A stretch of 20,048 nucleotides of DNA from positions 1 to 20,048 of IMG/VR virus record IMGVR_UViG_3300042355_000776. One strand, given 5' to 3'. Positions 13,252 to 19,743 of the stretch are shown here, piece after piece. Position 1 is the stretch's first letter; each line of letters starts with the position of its first letter. This DNA comes from a virus. The position numbers and the translations under genes were made by a program. The notes under the pieces were generated by a model that worked only from the letters and a program-made list of their open reading frames with translations, had not been told where the DNA came from and made no database searches.

Positions 13252-13867
13252 ATTTTTGTAATTCTAAAATTATAGAAAGTAATAAAAGTTTATACAAAAT
13301 TTTAAAAGCAGTATTTTTATCGATTGTATTTGCAGGATTTATTTTCTCCTGTAATTTTTTTTGAACATCCGAATATACTTTTTTATATAAAGGATCGGAT
13401 TCATCTGTAATCTGAGCCAACGAAGATAAATCTTTCGATAAAATTTCACTTTTTATTAAAGGCAATATATTTGGCGCACCGATATTTTTAGCAGCAATTA
13501 AAATTTCATCCAAAAAGTTCAAAGTTGGCATATTTTTGAAATTTGGATTTTTTAAAATTGTGATTACATTTTCCCTTTTAAATTGGAAAGTTTTCCCATT
13601 AATTGTTAAAAAATTTGGTATACCTTCTATTTTAATTGAATTTGGGTCATTTCTTACAATTTTTTCAATGTTGGATATTTCACTTTTAACATCAATTTTT
13701 TTGACATTGCCAGTCAATTCTCTCCAATTCTTTGTAGCAGCATCACCCAACCTATTAACTATACCCATCCCCAAATTTTTAAATCCTTGTCCTATAGATT
13801 GAAGAATACCTTCATCCAATTGATAACCAACAATTAGAGTTTCGTATTTCTCATTAAATCTCTTCAT
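13250..13867 (-). CDS. hypothetical protein, 205 residues, possibly virion-associated
   Basis: No family recognised. An amphipathic N-terminus (FNEKYETLIVGYQLDEGIL) is followed by a glycine-rich helix (SIGQGFKNLGMGIVNRLGDAA) and a mainly helical, charged body, ending in a hydrophobic helix (ILYKLLLLSIILEL). The glycine-rich part resembles sequence seen in phage structural proteins. It overlaps the end of the preceding gene by 14 bases in another frame, so its translation is likely coupled. The last of its helices could be membrane-associated, but at 15 or so residues it is short. Confidence 0.75.
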   Translation of the reverse strand: MKRFNEKYETLIVGYQLDEGILQSIGQGFKNLGMGIVNRLGDAATKNWRELTGNVKKIDVKSEISNIEKIVRNDPNSIKIEGIPNFLTINGKTFQFKRENVITILKNPNFKNMPTLNFLDEILIAAKNIGAPNILPLIKSEILSKDLSSLAQITDESDPLYKKVYSDVQKKLQEKINPANTIDKNTAFKILYKLLLLSIILELQK

Positions 13868-14279
13868 AATAATCGCTTCTGTAAATATTCAATAAATCCT
13901 TTTCAGTATATCCATTATTCAATATGAAACTTTCAAATGTTTCGATATTAGGACTATTAATAATCAATTGATATATTACATTATTACAATCAACGCCCAG
14001 ACCTTTTAAATATTTTGCAGCGCACAATTTCAATCTCTCCAATTTAGTCAAACCACTTTTTGCGTCCAACATATCATGTGGTATGATTGCAATTTCCCCA
14101 TTGAAATCTTCGAAGTATATTTTATATTCCCCGTCTTTCTCTGCTAGAATGTAACCTTCATATCCTTGGAATTTGGATATTTCTCCTCTTTCACAAAAAG
14201 CAGGATCCACCTTTAATCTAACTTTTTTTAAATTGTTAGAATTAAAAGCATTCTCTAATAATTGTGAAAATTTGCTCAT
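13854..14279 (-). CDS. hypothetical protein with a small beta-barrel-like middle
   Basis: 141 residues. The N-terminus MSKFSQLLENAF contains LLE then N, similar to T4 capsid-targeting and gp21 cleavage sequences. Residues about 20-68 (KVRLKVDP..., GYEGYILAEKDGEYKIYFEDFNGEIAIIPHDML) have the strand-turn-strand look of KOW or SH3-type barrels. The C-terminal part is helical (TFESFILNNGYTEKDLLNIY). The family is not recognised. It starts 2 bases after the stop of the preceding gene with no Shine-Dalgarno, within the series led by the 14907 promoter. Confidence 0.75.
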   Translation of the reverse strand: MSKFSQLLENAFNSNNLKKVRLKVDPAFCERGEISKFQGYEGYILAEKDGEYKIYFEDFNGEIAIIPHDMLDAKSGLTKLERLKLCAAKYLKGLGVDCNNVIYQLIINSPNIETFESFILNNGYTEKDLLNIYRSDYYEEI

Positions 14280-14281
14280 TT

Positions 14282-14521
14282 TTAAATTGCTGGTTTTTGA
14301 TTAGCGGGGGTATTTTTCTTATCGTCACCATCTTCACCATTCAACATGGCAGCTATTTTAGCTTTATCGTTCGCTGCTTTTTTAGGGTCGTTCAATGCTT
14401 GTCTTCTCGTTTCTTTAATTTTTTCTGCAATTTTGTTTACTTCTGGAGAAGACATATCTTCAGAAAAGATATACTTTTTGAGCAGTGCATTAACTTTATT
14501 GTCGAAATTTTCCGTATTCAT
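14282..14521 (-). CDS. hypothetical small helical protein, 79 residues
   Basis: The protein is highly charged and helical (NKIAEKIKETRRQALNDPKKAANDKAKIAAML), ending in a disordered polar tail (DGDDKKNTPANQKPAI). This resembles small scaffold or prohead-core proteins in composition, but no family is recognised. It starts 2 bases after the preceding stop in the five-gene series, without Shine-Dalgarno. Confidence 0.7.
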   Translation of the reverse strand: MNTENFDNKVNALLKKYIFSEDMSSPEVNKIAEKIKETRRQALNDPKKAANDKAKIAAMLNGEDGDDKKNTPANQKPAI

Positions 14522-14523
14522 AA

Positions 14524-14907
14524 TTAATCTGGTTTTAATGTATTTAAATCATATGAAACACCAAATTTAGATGATTCATCTTTCAAAACTTGATCGAAAT
14601 CACTCAATGCTTTTGGTAAATCAACGTCTACAAGGTCCGATGCTTCTTTCATTCTATTTACAAAAGTTCGAAGCATACTATCACTACTAAGTTCTTTACT
14701 GCCTTGTGCTAATATCAGAAAAGTGGTTTTCAATACAGAACCCAAAACTTCCATTTGATTTTCCATTTGTTTCTTGAAATCATCCGGATTAATATTCTCC
14801 GCAGGTGCTTGTTGCTGTTGTGCTTGATCGGGCATAGCAGCATCTTGGGGCGTTTCTGGTGCTTCCAAAATGGAATAGGTCTCTTTTATGAGATTCAAAA
14901 ATGTCAT
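14524..14907 (-). CDS. hypothetical protein with an N-terminal capsid-targeting-like sequence
   Basis: 127 residues. The N-terminus MTFLNLIKETYSILEAPETP contains ILE followed by A (residues 13-16), matching the gp21 cleavage rule, and has the amphipathic aromatic/acidic look of T4 internal-protein targeting peptides. A Gln/Pro/Ala-rich linker (about 22-40) is followed by helical sequence (EVLGSVLKTTFLILAQGSKEL, then SMLRTFVNRMKEASDL). It leads the five-gene series down to 12969 behind a late-type box identical in ten bases to the one before gp13. A structural or prohead role is inferred. Confidence 0.75.
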   Translation of the reverse strand: MTFLNLIKETYSILEAPETPQDAAMPDQAQQQQAPAENINPDDFKKQMENQMEVLGSVLKTTFLILAQGSKELSSDSMLRTFVNRMKEASDLVDVDLPKALSDFDQVLKDESSKFGVSYDLNTLKPD

Positions 14908-14912
14908 GTTAT

Positions 14913-14918
14913 TATTTA
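14913..14918 (-). promoter_or_regulatory. late-type promoter box for the 14907-12969 gene series
   Basis: The minus strand reads GCTAAATAATAAC then ATG (14907), 5 bases from core to start. It is nearly identical to the gp13 promoter. Confidence 0.65.
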
Positions 14919-14934
14919 GCGATATACGATTAAA

Positions 14935-15447
14935 TTAAATCCTATATAGTTTCAATTTAATCGAAGGATCTTTTTTTAGATTTTCCGAAAGTTTAGTTAA
15001 ATCGTTTCTTTGAAGAAACTTGGACATACGAGGTATAATATTTTTGGATTTATTCTCTGCTATATTTTTCATTCTGTAGATGAAATCTTTATCAATTATT
15101 AGAGTTGATTCGATACATATAATCGGCAAATCCAATTTATTTGCTATAATTTTAATTATATTGTGTAATAATATATTACATTCTTCAGAATTATCCCAAT
15201 AATCCAAATGATTACATTTGTAGTCATTTCTAATCACAATAATATTGTTATATTCTGAATTTATATAATTCAGTATTTCTTGTAATAAGAAATGTAATAT
15301 TATTTTCTTTGTATCTTTAGATTTTAAAGATACTTCCAAATTATATAGATATATAAAATTTGTAATATCTATTTCTATTTTGTTCCTTAAAATAGAATTT
15401 AGATTTATTATATTTAGATTATATTCTTTAAGTATAATATTTTCCAA
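14935..15447 (-). CDS. hypothetical AT-rich gene with a consensus early promoter
   Basis: 170 residues beginning at TTG (15447). Composition is extreme: Ile, Asn, Leu and Lys dominate, with strings such as LNIINLNSIL, IIKIIANKLDLPIICIESTLIIDK and a C-terminal MSKFLQRNDLTKLSE. No family is recognised. The base composition is more AT-rich than that of its neighbours, suggesting a recent arrival or fast evolution. Unlike most minus-strand units, it lies behind a perfect TTGACA-N16-TATAAT, so it is probably expressed early from host polymerase. TTG is supported by AAGG 9 bases upstream and by a GAAATA element 5 bases upstream. Early-expressed orphan genes are often host-takeover factors, which is only inference here. 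Confidence 0.7.
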   Translation of the reverse strand: MENIILKEYNLNIINLNSILRNKIEIDITNFIYLYNLEVSLKSKDTKKIILHFLLQEILNYINSEYNNIIVIRNDYKCNHLDYWDNSEECNILLHNIIKIIANKLDLPIICIESTLIIDKDFIYRMKNIAENKSKNIIPRMSKFLQRNDLTKLSENLKKDPSIKLKLYRI

Positions 15448-15467
15448 TTTATTATTTCCTTAAAATA

Positions 15468-15495
15468 ATTATACTGTGTTTTTTAAAATTGTCAA
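15468..15495 (-). promoter_or_regulatory. perfect sigma-70 promoter TTGACA-N16-TATAAT
   Basis: On the minus strand TTGACA (15490-15495) and TATAAT (15468-15473) are both exact consensus with a 16-base spacer. A start of transcription near 15461 would leave a leader of about 13 bases containing AAGG before the TTG start at 15447. It is the strongest promoter-like sequence in the window. Confidence 0.75.
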
Positions 15496-15558
15496 TAATT
15501 TTTTTTATTTCCAAACACATTTTTATTTATGTGATGTCCAAAAATTGCAATACCCATT

Positions 15559-15957
15559 TTAAAATTTTATTTTCGATATTCGTAAATTTACAATCCCGTT
15601 GTAATAATCTTCTCTAATCAAAGCATCTTTATCGAATTGTTCTTTAGCTTCAAAATAAGCCATTTCGGATTTTGAATTACAAAATCGTATTATTTCGAAT
15701 TTAAAATTGTCTTTTCCGTGTTTCTTAATATCTTCGTTGAGTTCTGAAGAACTGCTTGTATATGTTTTCCAATCAGTCTCAACAATACTAATTCGCTTAC
15801 GCTTTTTACCCTTTAAAGGGGGTTTGCGCTTTTTTGTAAGCATTTGTTTTTTTCCAATATATTTTTTGTTATCAATTATATTGGTTATAACATAAACCAT
15901 ACCAAATGGGTTTTCTGGTATTGGAATTTTACATTCCCAATGTCCCAAGTCAATCAT
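15559..15957 (-). CDS. GIY-YIG family endonuclease
   Basis: 132 residues. The catalytic opening FGMVYVITNIIDNKKYIGKK has Tyr22 and the YIG triplet at 33-35 with the usual spacing; the first triplet is MVY instead of GIY. The next element, TYTSSSSELNEDIKKHGKDN, matches the G/SS..L..DI..HG pattern, and Glu103 in YFEAKEQF is in the place of the catalytic glutamate. Such proteins are Seg-like homing endonucleases or phage repair nucleases; there is no obvious C-terminal DNA-binding module, so a small stand-alone nuclease is likely. It is a single gene with a late-type box 5 bases before the ATG. Confidence 0.85.
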   Translation of the reverse strand: MIDLGHWECKIPIPENPFGMVYVITNIIDNKKYIGKKQMLTKKRKPPLKGKKRKRISIVETDWKTYTSSSSELNEDIKKHGKDNFKFEIIRFCNSKSEMAYFEAKEQFDKDALIREDYYNGIVNLRISKIKF

Positions 15958-15962
15958 AATCC

Positions 15963-15968
15963 TATTTA
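15963..15968 (-). promoter_or_regulatory. late-type promoter box for the GIY-YIG gene
   Basis: The minus strand reads CCTAAATAGGATT then ATG (15957), 5 bases from core to start, lying between the stop of the preceding gene and this start. Confidence 0.6.
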
Positions 15969-15971
15969 GGA

Positions 15972-16217
15972 TTATTTTTTGCGTTTTTTGCGTTTATTGT
16001 TATTTTGTGTTCTTCTTTGAATTACATTCCCAAATAATGATTTTGGAATTATAGCACCGTTTTTTTCTCCATATGCTTTACTATTATTAGATGGGAATTG
16101 ATTTCCAAAATCGCCATGTGCATGTGTTTCACCATCTGCTGTCTGATTAGTACCAAAAGCAGTAGATGCCATCATATTTTCCATCAAAAAATTGTATAAT
16201 TTATTAAAACAGTCCAT
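15972..16217 (-). CDS. hypothetical small protein, basic C-terminus, possibly head-associated
   Basis: 81 residues. The N-terminus MDCFNKLYNFLMENMMAS carries LME then N, resembling a capsid-targeting peptide with a gp21-type cut. A Gly/Asn/His-rich middle (GETHAHGDFGNQFPS) and IIPKSLFG precede a very basic end (RRTQNNNKRKKRKK). No family is recognised. It has a perfect TATAAATA box 16 bases upstream, which overlaps the early promoter of the divergent uvsY gene. Confidence 0.65.
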   Translation of the reverse strand: MDCFNKLYNFLMENMMASTAFGTNQTADGETHAHGDFGNQFPSNNSKAYGEKNGAIIPKSLFGNVIQRRTQNNNKRKKRKK

Positions 16218-16233
16218 TGATTTTTCTATTATC

Positions 16234-16243
16234 TATTTATAAT
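16234..16243. promoter_or_regulatory. overlapping divergent promoters: late box (minus) and TATAAT (plus)
   Basis: TATTTATAAT reads as TATAAATA on the minus strand (16234-16241), a perfect late box for the gene at 16217. It reads as TATAAT on the plus strand (16238-16243), 7 bases before the uvsY ATG. A weak TTGATT lies 15 bases upstream of the plus -10. The two polymerase forms could not occupy this site at once. Confidence 0.55.
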
Positions 16244-16250
16244 AGAAATA

Positions 16251-16646
16251 ATGGAATTGTTACAAAAGTACATAAAAGAAATAGCAGAAGATCTGAAAAT
16301 CGATGAAATTAACATCAAAGATGTTCAGATGCGTACTCCTGCTAGGAAACATTTTTGGGTAGCTAGATTAATAAATCATAAAATCGAATTGGATAAATTA
16401 AAAAAGAAAAAGAAATCTTTAACTAAAATGTTGCTGCAAACGGCAGAACATAAAACACCTGTAATTTTATCAAAAATTAACTTAGAAAAAACTATAGAAG
16501 AAACGCCTCAAATTCAAGAAATAAATGATGCCATAAAGGAAAATGAACTTATCATAGAACTTTTAGAGAAAACCGAAAAGACATTTTCTTCATTAACTTA
16601 TGACATTAAAAATATCACAGCAATTATGACAATGGAGCAAATGTAA
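16251..16646 (+). CDS. uvsY: UvsY-like recombination mediator
   Basis: 131 residues against 137 in T4 UvsY. The pattern is similar: an N-terminal helix (LLQKYIKEIAEDLKID), a VARLINHKIELDKLKKKKKSL region (the K/R-rich DNA-binding part of UvsY is around here), and a helical C-terminus (ELIIELLEKTEKTFSSLTYDIKNI). No catalytic motif is expected; in T4, UvsY loads the UvsX recombinase on gp32-covered single-stranded DNA. The call rests mainly on length, layout and its place directly before uvsW, the same neighbourhood as in T4. It starts 7 bases after a TATAAT and overlaps the uvsW start by one base (TAATG). Confidence 0.65.
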   Translation: MELLQKYIKEIAEDLKIDEINIKDVQMRTPARKHFWVARLINHKIELDKLKKKKKSLTKMLLQTAEHKTPVILSKINLEKTIEETPQIQEINDAIKENELIIELLEKTEKTFSSLTYDIKNITAIMTMEQM

Positions 16647-18085
16647 TGATATCAATCTCATACGACAGAAAAAAGAAAAAAGCTATAATTTCTGGAGATT
16701 ATTTTTCAGAAATAAGAGAGCATTTTTCTGTCGAAAATCCCTCCGCGAAATTTAATAGAAGTTTTAGATTTATACCAAAGAGATTGTATTCAATTACACC
16801 AACTGGTCAATTTGATATTGGATTATTGGGAGAAATACAGAAATACATTTTATTAAAACAATATAATACAAAGTTTGATATTTCTGAAGAAACAAAAGCA
16901 GTATTAAATCCAAATTTTGAATCCGATATCATATCGGAATTGGCACTACCTTTGAGAGATTATCAAAAGGATGCGGTCAATTTGTGTCTCGATAAAGGCA
17001 GGGGTGTATGCATATTGGGTACAGGTGCAGGCAAAACACTGATAATAGCTTCTCTTATAGAGAATATCTACAAAAGAGTTAAAAACAAAAACACTTTTAA
17101 ATGTTTGGTTATTGTTCCAGATTTGGGTCTGGTTGACCAAACATTCAATGACTTTTCTGAATATAATATTTCGTTTACAAAAACCAAGTGGACTGGATCG
17201 AATAAACCAGATCTATTGGCAAACATTATCATAGCAAACTCAGCTATTCTTCAGAGTAAATTTGAAGAAAATGATTGGCTTAGATTTGTCGATGTTGTGA
17301 TTGTTGACGAATGTCATAAATTGACCAGCGGCAATAAAATCACAAAATTGGTACAAAAAATCAATACCGATAATAAGTTTGGTTTTACTGGAACATTACC
17401 AGAATCACAAATTGATAAATGGAACATTATTGGGAAAATAGGTCCAGTTCTTATTGAAAAGTCTTCTCATTCATTGAGAGAAGAAAACTTTCTCACAACT
17501 GTTGCCGTAAAAATATTTGAAATACAATACAATACAAAACCAATTAGACCTGTAATATCAAATGGAAAAAATGAAAAATATAGAAACGAACTAGATTTCA
17601 TCTATTCAAATTCATTTAGGAACAAAGTCATTTCTACGACATGTACAAATTTCAAAAACAATTCATTAGTGCTTGTAAATCATTTGGACCATGGTGAAAG
17701 ATTATACAATTTATTAAAAGATAAACTTACCGATAGAATGGTATTTTTTATCAAAGGTGATGTCGAAGTTGATATTAGGAACGAAATAAAAGATATGATG
17801 GAAAAAAATACAAATGTTGTTTGTATTGCTATGAGTTCCATATTTTCTACTGGCGTTAATATTAAGAACATCCACATGATTTTATTTGCATCTGGAGGTA
17901 AGAGTTTTATTCGAGTTGTTCAATCAATTGGTCGTGGATTGCGTTTACATTCAGATAAACAGAAATTGATCATTATTGATTTAGCAGATAATCTAGAATA
18001 TGGATTGAAGCATTCAATCAAAAGAAAAGAAATATATAACAAAGAAAAAATTTGTTATACTGAACATATTATTGTTGAAAAATGA
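16646..18085 (+). CDS. uvsW: UvsW-type superfamily 2 helicase
   Basis: 479 residues, close to the roughly 500 of T4 UvsW. An N-terminal region (1-95) with beta strands precedes LPLRDYQKDAV (Q motif). Walker A is GTGAGKT (125-131), motif II is DECH (221-224), motif III is FTGT (247-250), motif VI is QSIGRGLR (426-433). UvsW unwinds branched DNA and R-loops and, in T4, shuts down origin-dependent replication and drives recombination repair. The ATG overlaps the uvsY stop codon (TAATG), with GGAG 9 bases upstream inside uvsY, so coupled translation is likely. It is transcribed toward gene 55 and the 47/46 pair. Confidence 0.93.
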   Translation: MISISYDRKKKKAIISGDYFSEIREHFSVENPSAKFNRSFRFIPKRLYSITPTGQFDIGLLGEIQKYILLKQYNTKFDISEETKAVLNPNFESDIISELALPLRDYQKDAVNLCLDKGRGVCILGTGAGKTLIIASLIENIYKRVKNKNTFKCLVIVPDLGLVDQTFNDFSEYNISFTKTKWTGSNKPDLLANIIIANSAILQSKFEENDWLRFVDVVIVDECHKLTSGNKITKLVQKINTDNKFGFTGTLPESQIDKWNIIGKIGPVLIEKSSHSLREENFLTTVAVKIFEIQYNTKPIRPVISNGKNEKYRNELDFIYSNSFRNKVISTTCTNFKNNSLVLVNHLDHGERLYNLLKDKLTDRMVFFIKGDVEVDIRNEIKDMMEKNTNVVCIAMSSIFSTGVNIKNIHMILFASGGKSFIRVVQSIGRGLRLHSDKQKLIIIDLADNLEYGLKHSIKRKEIYNKEKICYTEHIIVEK

Positions 18086-18127
18086 TTGAATATTAAGATT
18101 ATTATATTATAATTAAGATTATAATTT
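18086..18127 (+). promoter_or_regulatory. sigma-70-like promoter and repeats before gene 55
   Basis: TTGAAT (18086-18091), 16 bases, TATAAT (18108-18113). A second TATAAT lies at 18120-18125, 2 bases before the ATG. The string ATTAAGATTAT occurs twice (from about 18092 and 18113), forming a short direct repeat. Confidence 0.45.
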
Positions 18128-18661
18128 ATGCCTAGAAAAAAATCAATTCCAAAAGAAAGTTTAGATAATGATGATATATTAGATGATTTATTGAATGATA
18201 CGGAAGCTGTTGAATTAATAAAGCCTACAAAAAAGAATAAGCAGGATTACTATGTGGATCCTTCTAAATTTAAAGAGGAAATAGTTACTTATTATAAGAC
18301 TGGTCATTGTACAAATTATTTGGGTGATTGTCTTAATAAAATTTCACATGGGTTAAGTTATAACCCAAAATTTATTAATTATTCATACAAAGAAGAAATG
18401 GTTGGAGACGCGCTAATTAAGATGTTTAGTGCATTAAAAAGAAAGAAATATGATGTGAATAGTGAGAGTTCTCCATTTGGATATTTTACAACTATAGCAT
18501 TTCATGCATTCATAAATCGAATAAAAAAAGAAAAGAAGCATCACGAAACTTTGGTAGAATATAGAGAGAGAAAATACGAAGAAATTTTGTCCACTTCTGA
18601 AGGACATATATACGTTAAGCCAATTATTGATTCTACGGAAGAAGATGCTTTTTGTGATTGA
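18128..18661 (+). CDS. 55: late transcription sigma factor gp55
   Basis: 177 residues, near the 185 of T4 gp55. An acidic N-terminal tail (about 1-35) precedes the region-2-like core: YNPKFINYSYKEEMVGDALI (about 77-96), then SESSPFGYFTTIAFHAFINR (about 114-133) and a basic KKEKKHHETLVEYRERKYEE stretch. This matches sigma-70 region 2, the only sigma region gp55 keeps; there is no region 4, as expected for a factor that works with gp33 and the sliding clamp rather than a -35 element. In T4 it directs polymerase to TATAAATA late promoters. That box is found repeatedly in this window. The gene has an early-type promoter upstream. Confidence 0.9.
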   Translation: MPRKKSIPKESLDNDDILDDLLNDTEAVELIKPTKKNKQDYYVDPSKFKEEIVTYYKTGHCTNYLGDCLNKISHGLSYNPKFINYSYKEEMVGDALIKMFSALKRKKYDVNSESSPFGYFTTIAFHAFINRIKKEKKHHETLVEYRERKYEEILSTSEGHIYVKPIIDSTEEDAFCD

Positions 18662-18686
18662 AAAACTCATTCAAATGAGGTATAAT
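18658..18686 (+). promoter_or_regulatory. sigma-70 promoter for genes 47 and 46 (leaderless geometry)
   Basis: TTGAAA (18658-18663), 17-base spacer, TATAAT (18681-18686), then CCTCGGA and ATG (18694). The -35 overlaps the gene 55 stop codon. The spacer contains a small inverted repeat, CTCAT-TCAA-ATGAG (18666-18679 approximately). Transcription should begin about at the ATG. Confidence 0.7.
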
Positions 18687-18693
18687 CCTCGGA

Positions 18694-19743
18694 ATGTCAT
18701 ATTTCAGAGGATCAAAAGTTGCGATATTTTCTGATATCCATATAGGAGTTCATAAAAATTCAAAATTTTGGCACGATATATCAAAAGATTGGGCTAAGTG
18801 GTTCATATCGGAAGTTAAACGCCATGAAATACAAGATATTGTGTTTTGTGGCGATTTTTTTCATTTTAGGGATGAAGTATCGGTAGATACTCTACATTTT
18901 GCTTCTGACTTGTTGGATATGTTTTCCGATTTCAACGTAATTATGATTACGGGAAATCATGACTGCTATCTCAGAGATAGTTCTCAAATCAATTCATTAT
19001 CTCCATTTAGAAATTGGAAAAATGTTACTATTGTAGAGAATCTCCAAACAATAGAAAATAATAATAAGAAATATACATTTGTTCCATGGGGAACAGAAGT
19101 TGATAACATTCCAGTGTCGGATGTTATCTTCGGTCATTTTGAAATTAATTTATTCAAAATGAATACCTTCTTTTTATGTGAAGATGGCATAGAACCCAAA
19201 GACCTTCTTAAAAAATCACCATTAGTTTTCTCTGGTCATTTCCATTTAAGAGATGAAAGGAAATATAAAAATGGCAGTATTGTGTATGTGGGTAATCCAT
19301 TTGAAATGGATTATAATGATTCTGGGTCTTCAAAAGGGTATTACACATTAGATTTAAATACACATAAGTATGATTTTTATGAGAATTTAAATTCTCCCAA
19401 ACATAACAATATTTCATTGTCGTTCTTAATTTCAGAAAAGACAATAAATGAAAATGTCAAAAATCTATTCGCAAATAATTTAGTTAAATTAAAAATAGAC
19501 AGAAGGATCTCTTCTGAAGATATAGAATTTTTAATTAATAAATTAAAGACATTAAAGCCAATAGAATTTTTAGTTGAGTATGAAAATGATATTAGTGAAT
19601 ACAATATGCCAGAAAACAGAAAGGACTTTTCTGGTATTGATATAGAACAAGCTATCATTGAATTCATAGATTTGATGGATATCAACAACAAACAAGAACT
19701 AATCAATTATACGATTGATTTGTATAGGAAATCAAAAAATTAA
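18694..19743 (+). CDS. 47: recombination endonuclease subunit gp47 (Mre11/SbcD type)
   Basis: 349 residues, close to T4 gp47 (339). The metallophosphoesterase motifs are in order: IFSDIHIG with Asp14 and His16, CGDFFH (52-57), TGNHD (86-90), then FGHFE (147-150) and SGHFH (180-184). These coordinate the two metal ions of Mre11/SbcD nucleases. With gp46 it resects DNA ends to make single-stranded tails for recombination and helps degrade host DNA. The last 100 residues are Asn- and Lys-rich and helical, where family members bind the gp46 partner. The start lies 7 bases after a TATAAT with no Shine-Dalgarno. The gene 46 ATG follows the stop codon directly. Confidence 0.95.
   Translation: MSYFRGSKVAIFSDIHIGVHKNSKFWHDISKDWAKWFISEVKRHEIQDIVFCGDFFHFRDEVSVDTLHFASDLLDMFSDFNVIMITGNHDCYLRDSSQINSLSPFRNWKNVTIVENLQTIENNNKKYTFVPWGTEVDNIPVSDVIFGHFEINLFKMNTFFLCEDGIEPKDLLKKSPLVFSGHFHLRDERKYKNGSIVYVGNPFEMDYNDSGSSKGYYTLDLNTHKYDFYENLNSPKHNNISLSFLISEKTINENVKNLFANNLVKLKIDRRISSEDIEFLINKLKTLKPIEFLVEYENDISEYNMPENRKDFSGIDIEQAIIEFIDLMDINNKQELINYTIDLYRKSKN

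Noticed and set aside
14264-14570. Plus-strand frames opposite the 14282-14521 gene
   Set aside because: They are hydrophobic mirror images of charged helical coding sequence, with no start signal and no family likeness.
15452-15520. 22-codon frame on the minus strand starting MCLEIKKIIDNF just after an ATAAATA string
   Set aside because: It lies across the perfect sigma-70 promoter and the box spacing is 3, not 5 or 6. It more likely is promoter DNA that happens to be open.
15780-15842. Possible terminator-like hairpin in CTTTTTACCCTTTAAAGGGGG followed by T-rich sequence
   Set aside because: It lies inside the GIY-YIG gene coding for a Lys/Pro-rich segment; the short CCCTTTAAAGGG palindrome is explained by codons, and no gene ends there.
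16251-16646. Alternative reading of the UvsY-like protein as a generic coiled-coil structural protein
   Set aside because: Length, basic middle and direct coupling to uvsW fit UvsY better, though confidence is kept moderate.
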